This document shows positions 34,490 to 45,993 of a stretch of 64,000 nucleotides of DNA, piece after piece. The stretch comes from Siphonodentalium dalli (Eukaryota; Mollusca; Scaphopoda; Gadilida; Siphonodentaliidae), in NCBI GenBank assembly GCA_032622095.1, contig CP136066.1, positions 103,995,319 through 104,059,318 on the forward strand, in the 5' to 3' direction. Both the position numbers and the translations under genes were made by a program. Positions within the stretch are counted from its first letter, which is position 1, and every line of letters starts with the position of its first letter. The notes below the pieces were generated by a model that worked only from the letters and a program-made list of their open reading frames with translations, was not told the origin of the DNA and ran no database searches.

Positions 34490-36330
34490 AAGAAATTATA
34501 TTTGACGGCACACTGTGACCACTATTGTTGAACAGGCCTTCTATACATTTCCATTTGTAACTTTTTTGTGGAAACTATATTGAATGGGGCAGACTCAATT
34601 GTGTTATACTATTAACATGAGCTATTCTAATATTTTAACATGCACCATTATCTCCCTCGTAAAAAGTTACCACTGTTAGAACGCCTTGGTGCCATCTCGA
34701 TTGTACCCCGTGAAGTTATATAATAGAACACATACAGAGATGCATTTATTTGCAAATATATCTAGGCACCAAATGCGATGTTTTTAACACGCACGATTTG
34801 ATTCCTCGTATCATTTGAGAAGAACCTGTATGAATTTGATGTTAATTGGCACTAAACATATTTCTATCAGTTTTGGTGACCCGCCCGTCCCTATTTCGGA
34901 CTCAAGCGGCGCGACATTTGACATCATTAAACCACAAACTTAGACTCATTATGGAGATGAATATATATAAAATTGTTGAAAATTGACGAGTATACAAATT
35001 CGTATCAAATTTAAGGCCCCCATTTCTCTCACCCAAACGGCAAACATTTGGCGTATTTAAACCACACGATTAGATTCATCGAATCACGGAGAAGAATATG
35101 TATCAGTCTGGTGGAAATCGGCGCTAAACATATTTTTATCAATGTTTGTGTCTCTCTCATCCTCTGTGGACCCCTGTTTCGAATGGCACCACTTTTTACA
35201 TCTTTAAACCACACAATTAAGACTCCTGATATCACGGAGATGGTTATTTATAAGTTTCGTGCTAATCGGCGACTAAACAATTTTTGTTATCAAATTTAGT
35301 GCCCATCCCACACCATCTCTCACACAAACAGCATCAACATAGCGTCTTTAAATCACATGATTTGATTCCTCGTATCATGGATAAGAATGTGTATCAATTT
35401 GGTGAACATTGGCGCTAAAATATTGTGTATCAATTCTGGTGCCCCTCTCCTTTTCAGTGCATCCCTGACTCGAATGACGCCAGTTTTAAATGTTTTAAGC
35501 CACACCATTAGACTCATCATACCATGTGGATGATTTTGTATAAGTTTTGTATCAATCGGTGACTAAACCAATTCTTATCAAATTTAGTGCCTACTCACCC
35601 CTCCCCAATCATATACAAACGACACCAATTTGGCGTCTTTAAATCATACAAATTAGATTCCATGTATCATGGAGAAGAATGTTGTATCAATTTGGTGGAA
35701 ATCGGCGCTAAAATTAGATTTATCAATTTTGGGGCCCCTCTCCCCGTCCGTGCACCCCTGACACGAATGGCGCCACGTTTGACATATTTAAACAACACCA
35801 TTATATTCCCCATATCGTGGGAATGATTATATAAAAGTTTGGTGGCAATCGGCGGCAAACATTTGTTCTGCCCCTCCTCTTTACAACCCCTGACAACAGC
35901 ATCACTTAAAAAAATTCTAACCCACACCATTATCTTTCTCGTAAAAAGTTACCCCTAGTAAACCAGTTTTGTCCCTCGGCGCTAAACTTAGTTTATCAAT
36001 TTCGGTGCCCCTCTCCCAGTCCGTGCATCCCTGACTCGAACGGCGCCAATTTTGACATATTAAAACCGCACCAGCAGATTCCTTATCTCATGGGGATGAT
36101 TATATATAAGTTTCGTGCAATCGGCGACAATGTTTTTTCTGCCCTCCCCCTTTTCTGCCCCTGAAAACAACGGCGTCACTTTAGAAAATCCTAACCCGCA
36201 CCATTATCTTTCTCGTAAAAAGTTACCCCTAGTAGACCCCTTTGGTGCCATCTAGATGGTCCCCTGTGAATTTCTATAGAACACAGACAGACAGACAGAG
36301 AGACATTCGCAAATATAGATATAGATTATA
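34490..36330. repeat. Diverged tandem array, about 290-bp unit, about 5-6 copies
   Basis: Landmarks recur roughly every 275-295 bp: 'tcggcgctaaa' near 35118, 35409, 35702 and 35976, each followed by 'tatcaatt.tggtgcccctct' and 'cgaatg.cgcca.ttt'. Versions of 'cgtaaaaagttaccc' and 'ttggtgccatct' occur near 34660, 35940 and 36216. It ends in a short (CAGA)n tract near 36283. No conserved ORF; the opposing short ORFs are artefacts. Confidence 0.8.
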
Positions 36331-37519
36331 GTTATATAGCCCCTCTCCCAACATGATATACACACGCGTTTAATCGGTCGTAGTGCAGATGCCTACGATA
36401 GCAGGGTTGGTATCCGAAATCCACCCAAAGAAATTTTAAGGTGACACAATAGTCGTTCCCCAGTGTGACAAATCCAATAAGATCTGTTTAGTTTTCATTT
36501 CGTTTTGACGCACATAGATTAACATTCATGTTTTGTGGTCATGATTCAGTTTCTATACCTGTATGTAATTCATTGCAATTATCGGGGCCTATACAGTTTA
36601 GACCTACATTAAACACCCAAGAAAAGTTCTCAACAGCACTAATGAGTGTTCATGGTTATAGCTGGACGTGTTCGAGCTCAAACAATATCTGAAGATGCAG
36701 GGTCAGATTTTATATCAAATTGATAAAACATCTCCCAAGATAATTTTCAAATTTCCAAGCAAAATGTAACCGAAAAATACTTGCACTCACCATTATTCGT
36801 ATCATACAGCCATCACAAAAATCGTACAATAATCCTGTAAGTTATACATCCAAAACAATAACAAATTCAGAACGTTCTTTGTTATCCACCTCTGCCACCA
36901 CATTGTACGGATCCATGGTAACATACATATATCGTATTATATATCTATAGGTGACTAAACCTGGAGTAGCAAATCGGCATGTCTCTGGGGTTATAACCGA
37001 TCAAAGGACTATGATTACTACACGGGGATGTAGAATGATGGACGCTACCGAATGACGATTTCAGATTTCCCCGACGGGGATGGGTGTTAACTCTCTACGA
37101 GAGCCCACTGTAGCTGTAGCTCCCCCTGACCATCTGGTGCCACCCCTGGCTGAGTTTTTGCGTCCCCTTTCTGCAAGTTTATCACAGCTATACGCGTTCA
37201 CGCGTCGTACTATTCATTACCATTTATATAGAGTGATTCGTTTGTCTCGACGTGCAATCTATAACGGGCGCCTGGTAATAACCGATGTCGAATGTCTGTT
37301 CCGCAAGGCATCAATGCACCCAGGCTAATTGCATCTTGAGCATTGACGCAATATGAAGGCAAAAAACAACGGAAGACAAAGTGCGTGTGATTAAGAAAAT
37401 TACAGGGTTTATTTTATAACTGACTGCAAAATGCTGTCGTCTTATTTGATAACTGTCATTACGAGAATAAAATGACAGAATGCTTCCATTTTATTATCCG
37501 CATGCTGGGAGAGGCTCTG
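36331..37519. other. Intron 2 stretch, one unassigned ORF
   Basis: ORF 37080-37328 (82 residues, Pro/Leu-rich then Arg/Tyr-rich) has no recognisable domain. No other structure was noticed. Confidence 0.3.
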
Positions 37520-37787
37520 TTATACAAGTGAACGACTAACTTCAAGGCTTCACCAAAGCAACAGAAACACTGCACTGTATTTACGGGAAGACGTCAAGAA
37601 CATAAAGCATTCTACTTCAACGTACAAAGCTTGAAACGCTTTAATCGCACGACTACCGGTAAACTACATGACATATACATCACACGAATGGTGGTCAACA
37701 ATATCTAAATCAAGCAAATTCGCATTTCAATGGATTAGAAAGCCAAATTTTGAACGCGAGAATAACATATCCCTTGATGATCACAGA
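37520..37787 (+). pseudogene. Dead non-LTR retrotransposon ORF, part upstream of the insertion
   Basis: Reads 'GRRQEHKAFYFNVQSLKRF' in one frame, then after a frameshift near 37700 'SKFAFQWIRKPNF'. This frame continues, across the 2.57-kb transposon and one AGA, into the piece at 40361-40679. Identification as retrotransposon depends on that downstream piece. Confidence 0.5.
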
Positions 37788-38534
37788 GGTCCGAATCGGC
37801 ATCTCTGGTTTAGACTAGGTTTTATTCTAGACCAGGTTTAACTCCAGTTTAAACTAGGTTTATGTAGGGTTTCAACTTGGTTTTACGGTAGTTAAACTAG
37901 GTTTATGGGAGTCAAACTGGGTTTTAGTGTAGTTAAACCAAGTTTTGTGATAAACTCAGTTTAAGTTTGTGGCATTCGATCTCAATTAAAAACTAGGTTT
38001 TATTGACGTGATAAAGATATGGTAATATTACTAATTGTTTGTGGTGAATTGGCTATACAATCATCAGTATAAGCTTCGGTATATATGATATATACGTACC
38101 ATACGTCTCGTCTCGAAAATATACCTTTAAATATATTTTGAAAAAACATCAAAGTTAAACCACCCTACCCCAGGTTTTACTAAAACCTAGTTTTTTGGGT
38201 TTAATTATTCGGCCGATTGTTTTCGCCCAGTATTGATGTTGTTTCTTCGCGTATATGGGAGTGTTTATTTGAATTGGGGGAGGCGTTTATGCGCGGGCGT
38301 TTGCACTCAATGTACATGCAGGAGAGTCTTAGTGGAATTCAGGGAGGCGATGTCGGTACTTGTGAGATAATTATAACAAAATATGTGCCAGTGTGATGGA
38401 TGATTTATTGCCTTATATGTCCGTTTGCAATTCGCTCGTTCGGGTGTCGCTTTGGCGGCTGAGAGCATGGAGGGATCGGACTGATCAGTTTGACACGTTA
38501 GACACGAACGTGAATTTTGAAACTGATTCCTTAT

Positions 38535-39170
38535 TCACAAAAAGGTCCCTTTCGGTCAATTTGACGCATGGGTTGGTGGCCCGACCAAATACCCATCAGA
38601 GATACCCCAGCCCTCACACTGGGGAGGGCAACGGCCACCCTGAGGGGAATGGAGTATGGACTATTTTGGAGAACTGTAAGGATTTCGGCCAATTTGATGG
38701 TATGGGTGGGTGGCTCGCCCCAAATAACCCATAGAAACACCCACCCTAACATCCGGGGGGGGGGGGGTACCACAGGGGGAGGGGTGAACATAGGATATGG
38801 ACCATTTTCGAGACCGGAATGGATTTCGGCCAATTTGACGGCATCGATGGATGGCCCACTCAAATGTCCCATAGAAACAGCTCACCCGTCAACGCTGTGG
38901 GAACCACCCCAGGAGGTGAAAATGGGGTATGGACCTCTTTCGAGAATGGTAAGGATTTCGGTAAAGTTGACGTCAGGAGTGTGGGTAGCCCGCTCCAACT
39001 ACCCCATATAAACACTCTCACCCGGGGGTACCACCCGAGGGGGTTAAATGTGGTATGGACCATTTCGAGAACGGTGGGTGGCACACCCCAAATGCCCCTC
39101 ATAGAAACACCCCAACTCGCACCCCGGGATCCATACCCCATTTTCACCCGCTCGGGTAGAATCACCCGCG
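38535..39170. repeat. Satellite array, forward half
   Basis: Units of about 115-135 bp with 'gtatggacc.tttcgagaa', 'ggatttcggccaatttga' and 'ccatagaaacac' phrases, at about 38653, 38796, 38929 and 39053. G/C-rich compared with its surroundings, with a G-run at 38757. ORFs on both strands come from the repeat. Confidence 0.85.
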
Positions 39171-40010
39171 GTGGGGGTTGGGCGTGTTTCTATGGACTAT
39201 ATTTGAGGGCGGGCCGACCACCAATGTCGTCATATTGGCCGAAATCATTACCGTTCTCGATAACGGTCCATACCCCAATCCGACACCCGGGTGAGGGGTG
39301 GGTGTGTTTATATGGGGTATTTGGGGCGGGCCACCTACACATGCCGTAATATTGACCGACAGAGGCATGTTTTTGTGCAAATAATAAATAAATTGCTCCA
39401 TTCCCCATTTTCACCCCAGCAGGGTGGTACCCTCCAGGGATGAGGGTAGGGTGTTTCTAGGAGAAATTTGGAGCGGACTACACACACCTGTCATCAAATT
39501 GGCCGAAATCCTTACCGTTCCTTACATGGTTCATATCCCATCTTCACCCCTCGGGTGGTAACCCACCCCACCGGATGTGAGGGTGGGGTGTTGATATGGG
39601 TTATTTGAGGTACCCTTCCCCGGGGGTGAGGGCTGGTGTGTTTCTATTCGGTATTTGGGCGTACCCAATGTCCACCTCCTCGGGTGGCACCCCCCGGGTG
39701 AGGGTGGGCGGGGGGATTATATGGTGTATTCTGATCGGTCCACCCACTCATGTTGCCAAATTAATTAACCTAACTCCTTACCGTTCTCGAAAATGGTCCA
39801 TACCCCAGTTATCCCGGGTGAGGGGTGATGTTTCTATCGGGTATTTTGGGCGGGCCACCCATTCTTGCCGTCAGATTCGCCGAAATCCTTCCCGTTCTCG
39901 AAAATTGTCCATACCCCATTTTCACCCGTCCGGATGGTACCCCCCGGGGGTGGTGGTGTTTCTATGGGGTATTTGTGGCGGGCCCCCACCCATGCCCTCG
40001 AGAGATAGTT
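39171..40010. repeat. Satellite array, reverse half
   Basis: The same units in the opposite orientation: 'taccgttctcg.aaatggtc', 'gccgaaatcctt' and 'gtgtttctatggg' at about 39250, 39510, 39777 and 39890. The orientation switch is near 39170. The two halves form a long imperfect inverted repeat. Confidence 0.85.
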
Positions 40011-40360
40011 TTGAGTTCCAAAAGTCATGTTCGTCCATGATATTAGATAATATCTAACCGCTATACAACAGACCGTGCATTCGTCGTGATTTCTCAAAGC
40101 GCACGGTTTATTCCCCTGATTAGGAGATTAGATATCGACAACAGGTCGCGTGACCGGACAATGCATTGACAAGTAGCGATACTAAACAGACAGACCACGC
40201 CTCCTATCCTTGCAATTGGATAAGTGTGGCCCACAGATAACGCAATCGACCAAATCTATGTCGTCCCAGCGGTGGAGAAAAACTTGGTTTTACTGCTAAA
40301 ACCCAGTTTAAACTGGTAGTTTAAACTAGGTCTAAACTGGAGATGCCGATTCGGACCAGA

Positions 40361-40679
40361 GCATTTAACTATATTTTAGGTTTCCGCACATGAAACCACA
40401 AACTCCATACAGAACACGTTGCTAGGACAAATACGGATTATTCCGACATAATCTGCTCTCTCTGTAATATTGAAATCGGCGAAGAATGCCACATGGTACT
40501 GAAATGTAGGGAACTTAGCAAACTTAAAATAAAATAACACAAACCCGACTACTACCAGAGACCCAACACTTATAAATTAGCCGCTCTATTTAACTCCCGA
40601 AATCATAAGATATCGAAATATTTAGGACCCATCCGCCAAGGCTTACGACCACCAGCTTGTCGAACTGAAAGAGTGTAAC
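40361..40679 (+). pseudogene. Dead non-LTR retrotransposon ORF, C-terminal part
   Basis: Contains 'NHKLHTE' followed by 'CSLCNIEIGEECHMVLKC', a C-x2-C...H...C zinc-knuckle-like block found after the reverse transcriptase of many non-LTR elements ('F.T.NH.L..E' then 'C..C......E.H.L..C'). A further frame gives 'LAALFNSRNHKISKYLGPI' to a stop at 40679. Internal stops (for example near 40397) show that it is dead. The transposon at 37788 split this ORF. Confidence 0.65.
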
Positions 40680-41226
40680 TAACGAAACAAGAGCGTATAT
40701 ATTTGGAGCAAGTCATTACTTTACCATTACTATACATGTTTTGGAATTATTATCAAATATTTCCCTTCTTTGTGTTGACCAAAGTCACCTCTTTGAGGCA
40801 ACATACACGTTATGTTTCATTTTGTCCGTGTTCGTACAGACGTGTCCTTAATACTACTAGTATACTATTACTGTCCGTGCTGTTACAAAGAAACACGGTA
40901 ACAGTAGTGAACAACCAGATAACAAGAGAGCCATTAACCTATGCTAAGCATGACTGGGTAGCTGGTGTCTATGTAATGACAATGTTGCCACCTCCATGAT
41001 CTAGTGTTAAGCGCTACATCAGGTTCATTAAAATTAATGTGCCCGTCATTGCATTCTCATTCAAGTGTTGATGGAGGTGGTAACATTTACTTTGATCATA
41101 TCTCATTTGTAATATACTACAAAGTGGATTGTGGCAGAAGTTACAAAACTTAATGAGTCCCATTCTGGTATACATTGTTACAAACATATTACATAATTGA
41201 AAAAGTGGCATAATAAATATATAGAA
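40680..41226. other. Intron 2 stretch, nothing recognised
   Basis: AT-rich, no supported feature. Confidence 0.35.
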
Positions 41227-41340
41227 TACACCCATAGTAGCCGAGAATAAAAAAAATTCAACCACGAGCCTTTGGCGAGTGGCTAAAACCACAATTCCAC
41301 GAGTGGTGAAAAATTGTTATTCTCGGCTACTATCGGTGTA
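41227..41340. repeat. Foldback hairpin, about 45-bp arms
   Basis: Starts 'tacacccatagtagccgaga' and ends with its near-perfect reverse complement. The loop region reads 'cgagtggctaaaaccac', close to the loop of the hairpins at 59965 and 60289 (cgtggctaaagccactcg). Confidence 0.85.
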
Positions 41341-41935
41341 TTGTGTTTATACCGTAATTATTATTCTTCGGTCGCTTCGTAAACGTATTGCTACTCTGTT
41401 GGTGACTGTTAACATGTATGTGCACCGAGTGACTCAAATATGTTAAGCTATCATGAATGTGGGTCACGCGTAGTATTACATATTTCTAGGAAATTCGGTG
41501 ATCCGCCACTTTCTTGGGCATCAGTCAGCTGATGTGAACACACATTCAGATTTCCCACATTGCAGACACCATTAACAATCTATACGTTGTTGTCAAAATG
41601 TAAGCCGTCGTTCGCTTTAAACACGGAAAGGCAGACGAACACGTGCGTTTGTTTTGTTTATATTTTCAACAGCTGTCACCTATATCAAACGTGTATTTGG
41701 TCGGTGCTTGCATCTAGCATAAAACATCTTGAAACTAACTTTAATGTGTCATTTTTTGACAAGTAAACCCAGTAAATGGAATTGGATAGTATATATCTCT
41801 GCGTTTAGACCACTTATCGCATTTCAGAGTGTTTTGAGTGGGAAAAATTGTGTATTTACTTCGCGAAGCGGGCGAGACGAAAAATTGGGCTAAATTTCGA
41901 TAGCGAGGTCGCCAGAGGTCAAATGACGGGTCGTT
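41341..41935. other. Intron 2 stretch, nothing recognised
   Basis: No gene or repeat structure is supported. Confidence 0.35.
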
Positions 41936-41943
41936 CTACTATG

Positions 41944-42274
41944 ACTGAAGGGGTCACTCTCACCAAAAAAAGTGCTGAAGGGTACACAGGATTTTCAAAA
42001 TGTGCTGAAGGGTACACAGGGTTCAGTTTGAAATGTCGTTCTAAAGGACATTCAGTTTTCGTATCTGCCATGATTTCTGTTAGAGAATAATTGTTTACGT
42101 TCAAATTAATATTAAAATGTACTGAAAACAAACTGCTGATGGGCGCCAGACTTTCATAAACACAATTTAAGTAATGGTGTTTGTGCCGATCACAAACCCT
42201 GTGTACCCTTCAGCACATTTTCAAACCCTGTGTACTCTTCAGCACTTTTTTTGGTGAGAGTGACCCCTTCAGCT
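41944..42274. mobile_element. MITE with 8-bp target duplication, hAT-like
   Basis: The 331-bp element has ~85-bp inverted arms starting actgaaggggtcactctcac, with 'gtgctgaagggtacacagg' repeated twice in each arm. It is flanked by the direct repeat CTACTATG (41936-41943, 42275-42282). An 8-bp duplication is typical of hAT transposons. No coding capacity; the ORFs inside arise from the arms. Confidence 0.85.
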
Positions 42275-42282
42275 CTACTATG

Positions 42283-45222
42283 GGTATAAACTGTTAACAC
42301 ATAAAGTGCCGTTGAAACATTTACACAACAGTAGAAAATTATACCAATAGTAGGAATCTTTATACCCACAGTAGGGTGTAAAGATGAAATTTACAAAATA
42401 GGTGTTATACACACAGTAGCATAGCCAATTATGGTATCAAAACTTATTCACAGCTGTGACGAGAGTGATGAAATGATGAAAGGATTGTAACGGATCTTTA
42501 AGAAATGGGGTACGAGGTGCCAACGTGAATTGCTTATTGGGACGAAAAAAGGCGGCATCAGGAAGGACATTATGACAACAACATTGTTACTACACCACAT
42601 GTTCGGGATACGTTAGCCGTATAAGACATTGGTTGAATTCAGGTTTTTTCTATTTTTTTTGCATAAAACATCGATATTAGAGAGTGAATATGTATCATGG
42701 AGCCATAGACTCACGAATGCAACAATTTGTAAATGGCCTAATTCGTGTTTGTAAGATATGTGGTTGGAATTGTTGCTCAGCTCGTCAACGGGGCCTTGTC
42801 AGAACGAGGAACAAGTTAGCATGCATGTATGTTAGTCCGACAAAACAAGACAAGTCCATAATGTAACCCCAATGTCCATAATCTTACCATAAAGCAGATT
42901 CGGTCTCTATTTATCAATTGCATCACCTATATCGATATGGCAAACAAAAGATTAATTTCATAATTACTAGCAGTTGCGCTCACGTGTTTCCGTGTGTTTG
43001 TCCCTACTGTTACCGATCACCCCTCCTGTTATCAAATTTCAGGCTTAAGATGTCTCAGCTACTCATTTAATCGGAAACTATTCAACTTGAAAATAGTCCA
43101 AATATTTTATTACGGAGACTAAATGTTTGTAACTTGTAAAACATGTTTAGTCGCCTTAGCAAGCATGCTCAATCGACGTTGGCACCCCACCATCTCACAT
43201 CAGCCGGTCTCAATGATCTGTTATCGTCTTTCGCCAGTCGCCTTTCTCTCACATTTAACGCATGTAACTGTAAGTAAGTTACTTATTGTGCCACTTTGTA
43301 AACGTCTTGGCTGCTATACGTCAGTACTGTGTGTGGACGTAAAATGTCATTATGTGTGCTATACGTCCGTATTGAGTACGGACCTACTTCAGCACACTAG
43401 CAGTCGGCCATTATTCATTCCCGGAACTCAGAGATAGGTGTATCGGAACATCTGTATCTCGAAGTTTATGATGTTCCACGATTGTGGGTGGCATTACTTC
43501 AACTGAGTCAGTTTTATGGTTTTCTTGATATTCCCGTTATATTTCTCGACTTGAAAATGGACATAACGTCAACGGTCATGCACACGACGTCATAACGTCA
43601 TTAGCAGTGGAGAGGTTAAACTAATTGTTTTGTACCAAGTGTACCGGATAGGAGTTCATTATGTTTTGAAACTTGTGACCCAGTCCATATTGTATTATAT
43701 GACCAATAAGATATGTTTAAACAAATGTTAATCGGTTTCAGTTCCAGTTGTGATACATTTATGGTACAGCTGCACATACAGCTTGCAATATGTCAATTGT
43801 CCATCTGTTACTTAATTGTCCCATCTGTTGCCACCAACTTTTCATGTCATCTCAACATGCTAATATAGTGAATAAAGTGTACAACTAATATGATTACGTC
43901 AGTACGTATGGACAACCCAAAACACGTCCATCTATAAACTGAAAAATGTATGTTTCATGGGAGTGCCCATATGTACATTATGAGAATGGAGTGAAGTTGT
44001 GACAAACACATCCTCGTTAATTTTGGTGCCCCTACCTGATCTGACGGCGCTTCGGCGACTATGCACAAAATAATTATATTCCTCATAGTAGGAGATGCCT
44101 GTCTATATACCACTTTGGACAACATAATTATAGTCCTCACGCCAAGGAGATGCCTGTCTATATACAAAATTATTTTCATAAAACAAATATTCCTCTATCA
44201 ATAATAGACTATCGAACCACACAAAATACTAGATCCGGTCATGAATCTCTACAATAGCTACGTCCGTACAGATTACTGGAGATCATATTACACAAATTGC
44301 TTTTATATTCTGACAGCGAACGTTATAACATAAACACACAAGCAGTGAATATATTTCTCTTAATTGTTAATACTTGTTCCTCAGTAATCTACTTCACAGT
44401 ATGGGTGGCAAAGCTCGAGATTGCATGCTTGTTTGTGACTTGTGAGCTGATACTCTCATGTGCCTAATCATTGTGACGGCCAATAATAGTGAGTGGGGAT
44501 TTGAGGCTGAAACTAATAATAGTGATAGCAATTTAACTCTATATACTGTATGTATCTATGCAAAATAATTTAATAATCATTGAAAATTTTATCCAAAATT
44601 AATAATCATGCAGCACATGCTGACAATATTGTTAGGCATCTGAGAGTATATTAACATTTAATTAATTGCCCGGGATAAATTACATGAGTGCAAGGGACGG
44701 AAAGCAAAATCAACCACAAAGTCACTTAAATCGTGCACTTTTAAGTTTGGACATTCACGTAATCACGTACATTGAAATACATTATTAACTTATTAAGGAA
44801 CAGGTATTTTATAATTTATAAACTGTACTGTTTTCTTTTCATTGTTACAAACTTGCCTTTCGCAACATCAAAAAGTTCCCATGGTTCGTACTGGTGGAAT
44901 ATATAATCTTGACGGGCATATGTACAAGCTAGAATAGAGATTCATGGCATGATCTATGAAAATGCTATCAGATTAACAAATTATATCATATATTGAAATG
45001 TACCGGTTTCATGCAGTATCTAAATTATATGACCATCTGGGATTGCCTCATGAGTCATGTAGAAGGTCATGACAGTTCCACCAGCTTGGCATCGGAATTA
45101 TTATGTATAGCATAACCGATTATTCCAATGTGTCAAGTCGACAATAGAACGTACACAAGGCTATATCTAATAATGTTTCAACAAATAGCCATTATAGTTG
45201 CTAGCCCTGCTGACCGAGCTCC
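42283..45222. other. Intron 2 stretch, mostly featureless
   Basis: No gene is supported. A short duplicated phrase 'ggagatgcctgtctatatac' occurs at about 44091 and 44147. ORFs at 42684-42866, 43123-43437 and 43955-44179 show no domain. Confidence 0.35.
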
Positions 45223-45231
45223 TGCTTAAAG

Positions 45232-45704
45232 GTACTCAATCCGATCATACGCTCCTGAATTACTAATTCTTTGGCTTCGCAGGGCTTCGAGGGTAAACAA
45301 ATATTTGATTCTAGTCAAGGAACCCACCCATCAAAGCTCAGAGTGATCAAATATCGATTGTTTAAGTTTGTTATTACTCGAGATATGTAATAATATGTGG
45401 CCCAGAAACACGTGATCAAATGGAAGGTCTCGTACACAATTGCGGATGGAGATGGATAACTCTAAAATCAAGTGGTAATACGGCAAAATGTTGTGATACT
45501 TAAGTCTTAAGTGATAATACGGCCTTATTTTGTTGATAAATAACAAGTTTTGGGAAATTTGATACCATAGTTGACAGTGGTTAGCATTAATTATTTCGTC
45601 GCAATAAATCTATTATGAGAACTAAAGCGTATTTTGAAGAAATGTTGTTCTTGTTGTTGTATCTTGTTGATATGGGACCGTCTGATCGGATTGAGTATCT
45701 GTAA
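45232..45704. mobile_element. MITE-like element, 9-bp direct flank repeat
   Basis: The left end reads gtactcaatccgatcatacg; the right end, reverse complemented, reads gatactcaatccgatcagac after an extra 'ttaca'. TGCTTAAAG flanks both sides (45223-45231, 45705-45713). An 8-9-bp duplication suggests hAT or Mutator-like. Interior without coding capacity. Confidence 0.7.
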
Positions 45705-45993
45705 TGCTTAAAGTTTAAACTGAGACCACAGCGTTAGAAGCATGATATATTTAATAGGTGAGAATGGTAAAACAAATCACCGTTAATGGCATTATTAACA
45801 GTTACTCACGTTTAACTTGATCTGTCCATCACAGGAAACATAATTCATGCCGTAGATGGAAAGTTGGAAACTTTTGTTCAAACATATCCTCTCACTACAC
45901 TCAGTCACTCTGCAGTCTGCTGTCTCTGCAGTGTGTCGAGAGCGAATGGGAGATGTTCTTCTTTTTCTTCACTGACCAAGTTTATGGACTCTT

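Larger units (their letters stand above)
37788..40357. mobile_element. DNA transposon with satellite-filled interior
   Basis: Termini are GGTCCGAATCGGCATCTC and its exact reverse complement, flanked by AGA on both sides (37785-37787, 40358-40360). Subterminal regions (37806-38210 and 40270-40340) are rich in 'aactaggttt' and 'agtttaaact' motifs in both orientations. The middle consists of inverted satellite arrays. No transposase was found, so it is non-autonomous. A 3-bp target duplication occurs in PIF/Harbinger and CACTA groups, but neither terminus fits well; superfamily open. Related termini occur in the element at 45994-47812. Confidence 0.82.

Noticed and set aside
36360-36430. tRNA-like SINE head
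   Set aside because: Weak box-like motifs only; no cloverleaf could be drawn and no matching tail was found.
37080-37328. 82-residue ORF, Pro/Leu-rich
   Set aside because: Reasonable length but no domain, no splice support and no second copy; left unassigned.
38393-39401. Long Pro/Gly/Trp-rich ORFs on both strands near 38.4-39.4 kb
   Set aside because: They follow the satellite units, switch strand with the array, and carry no domain.
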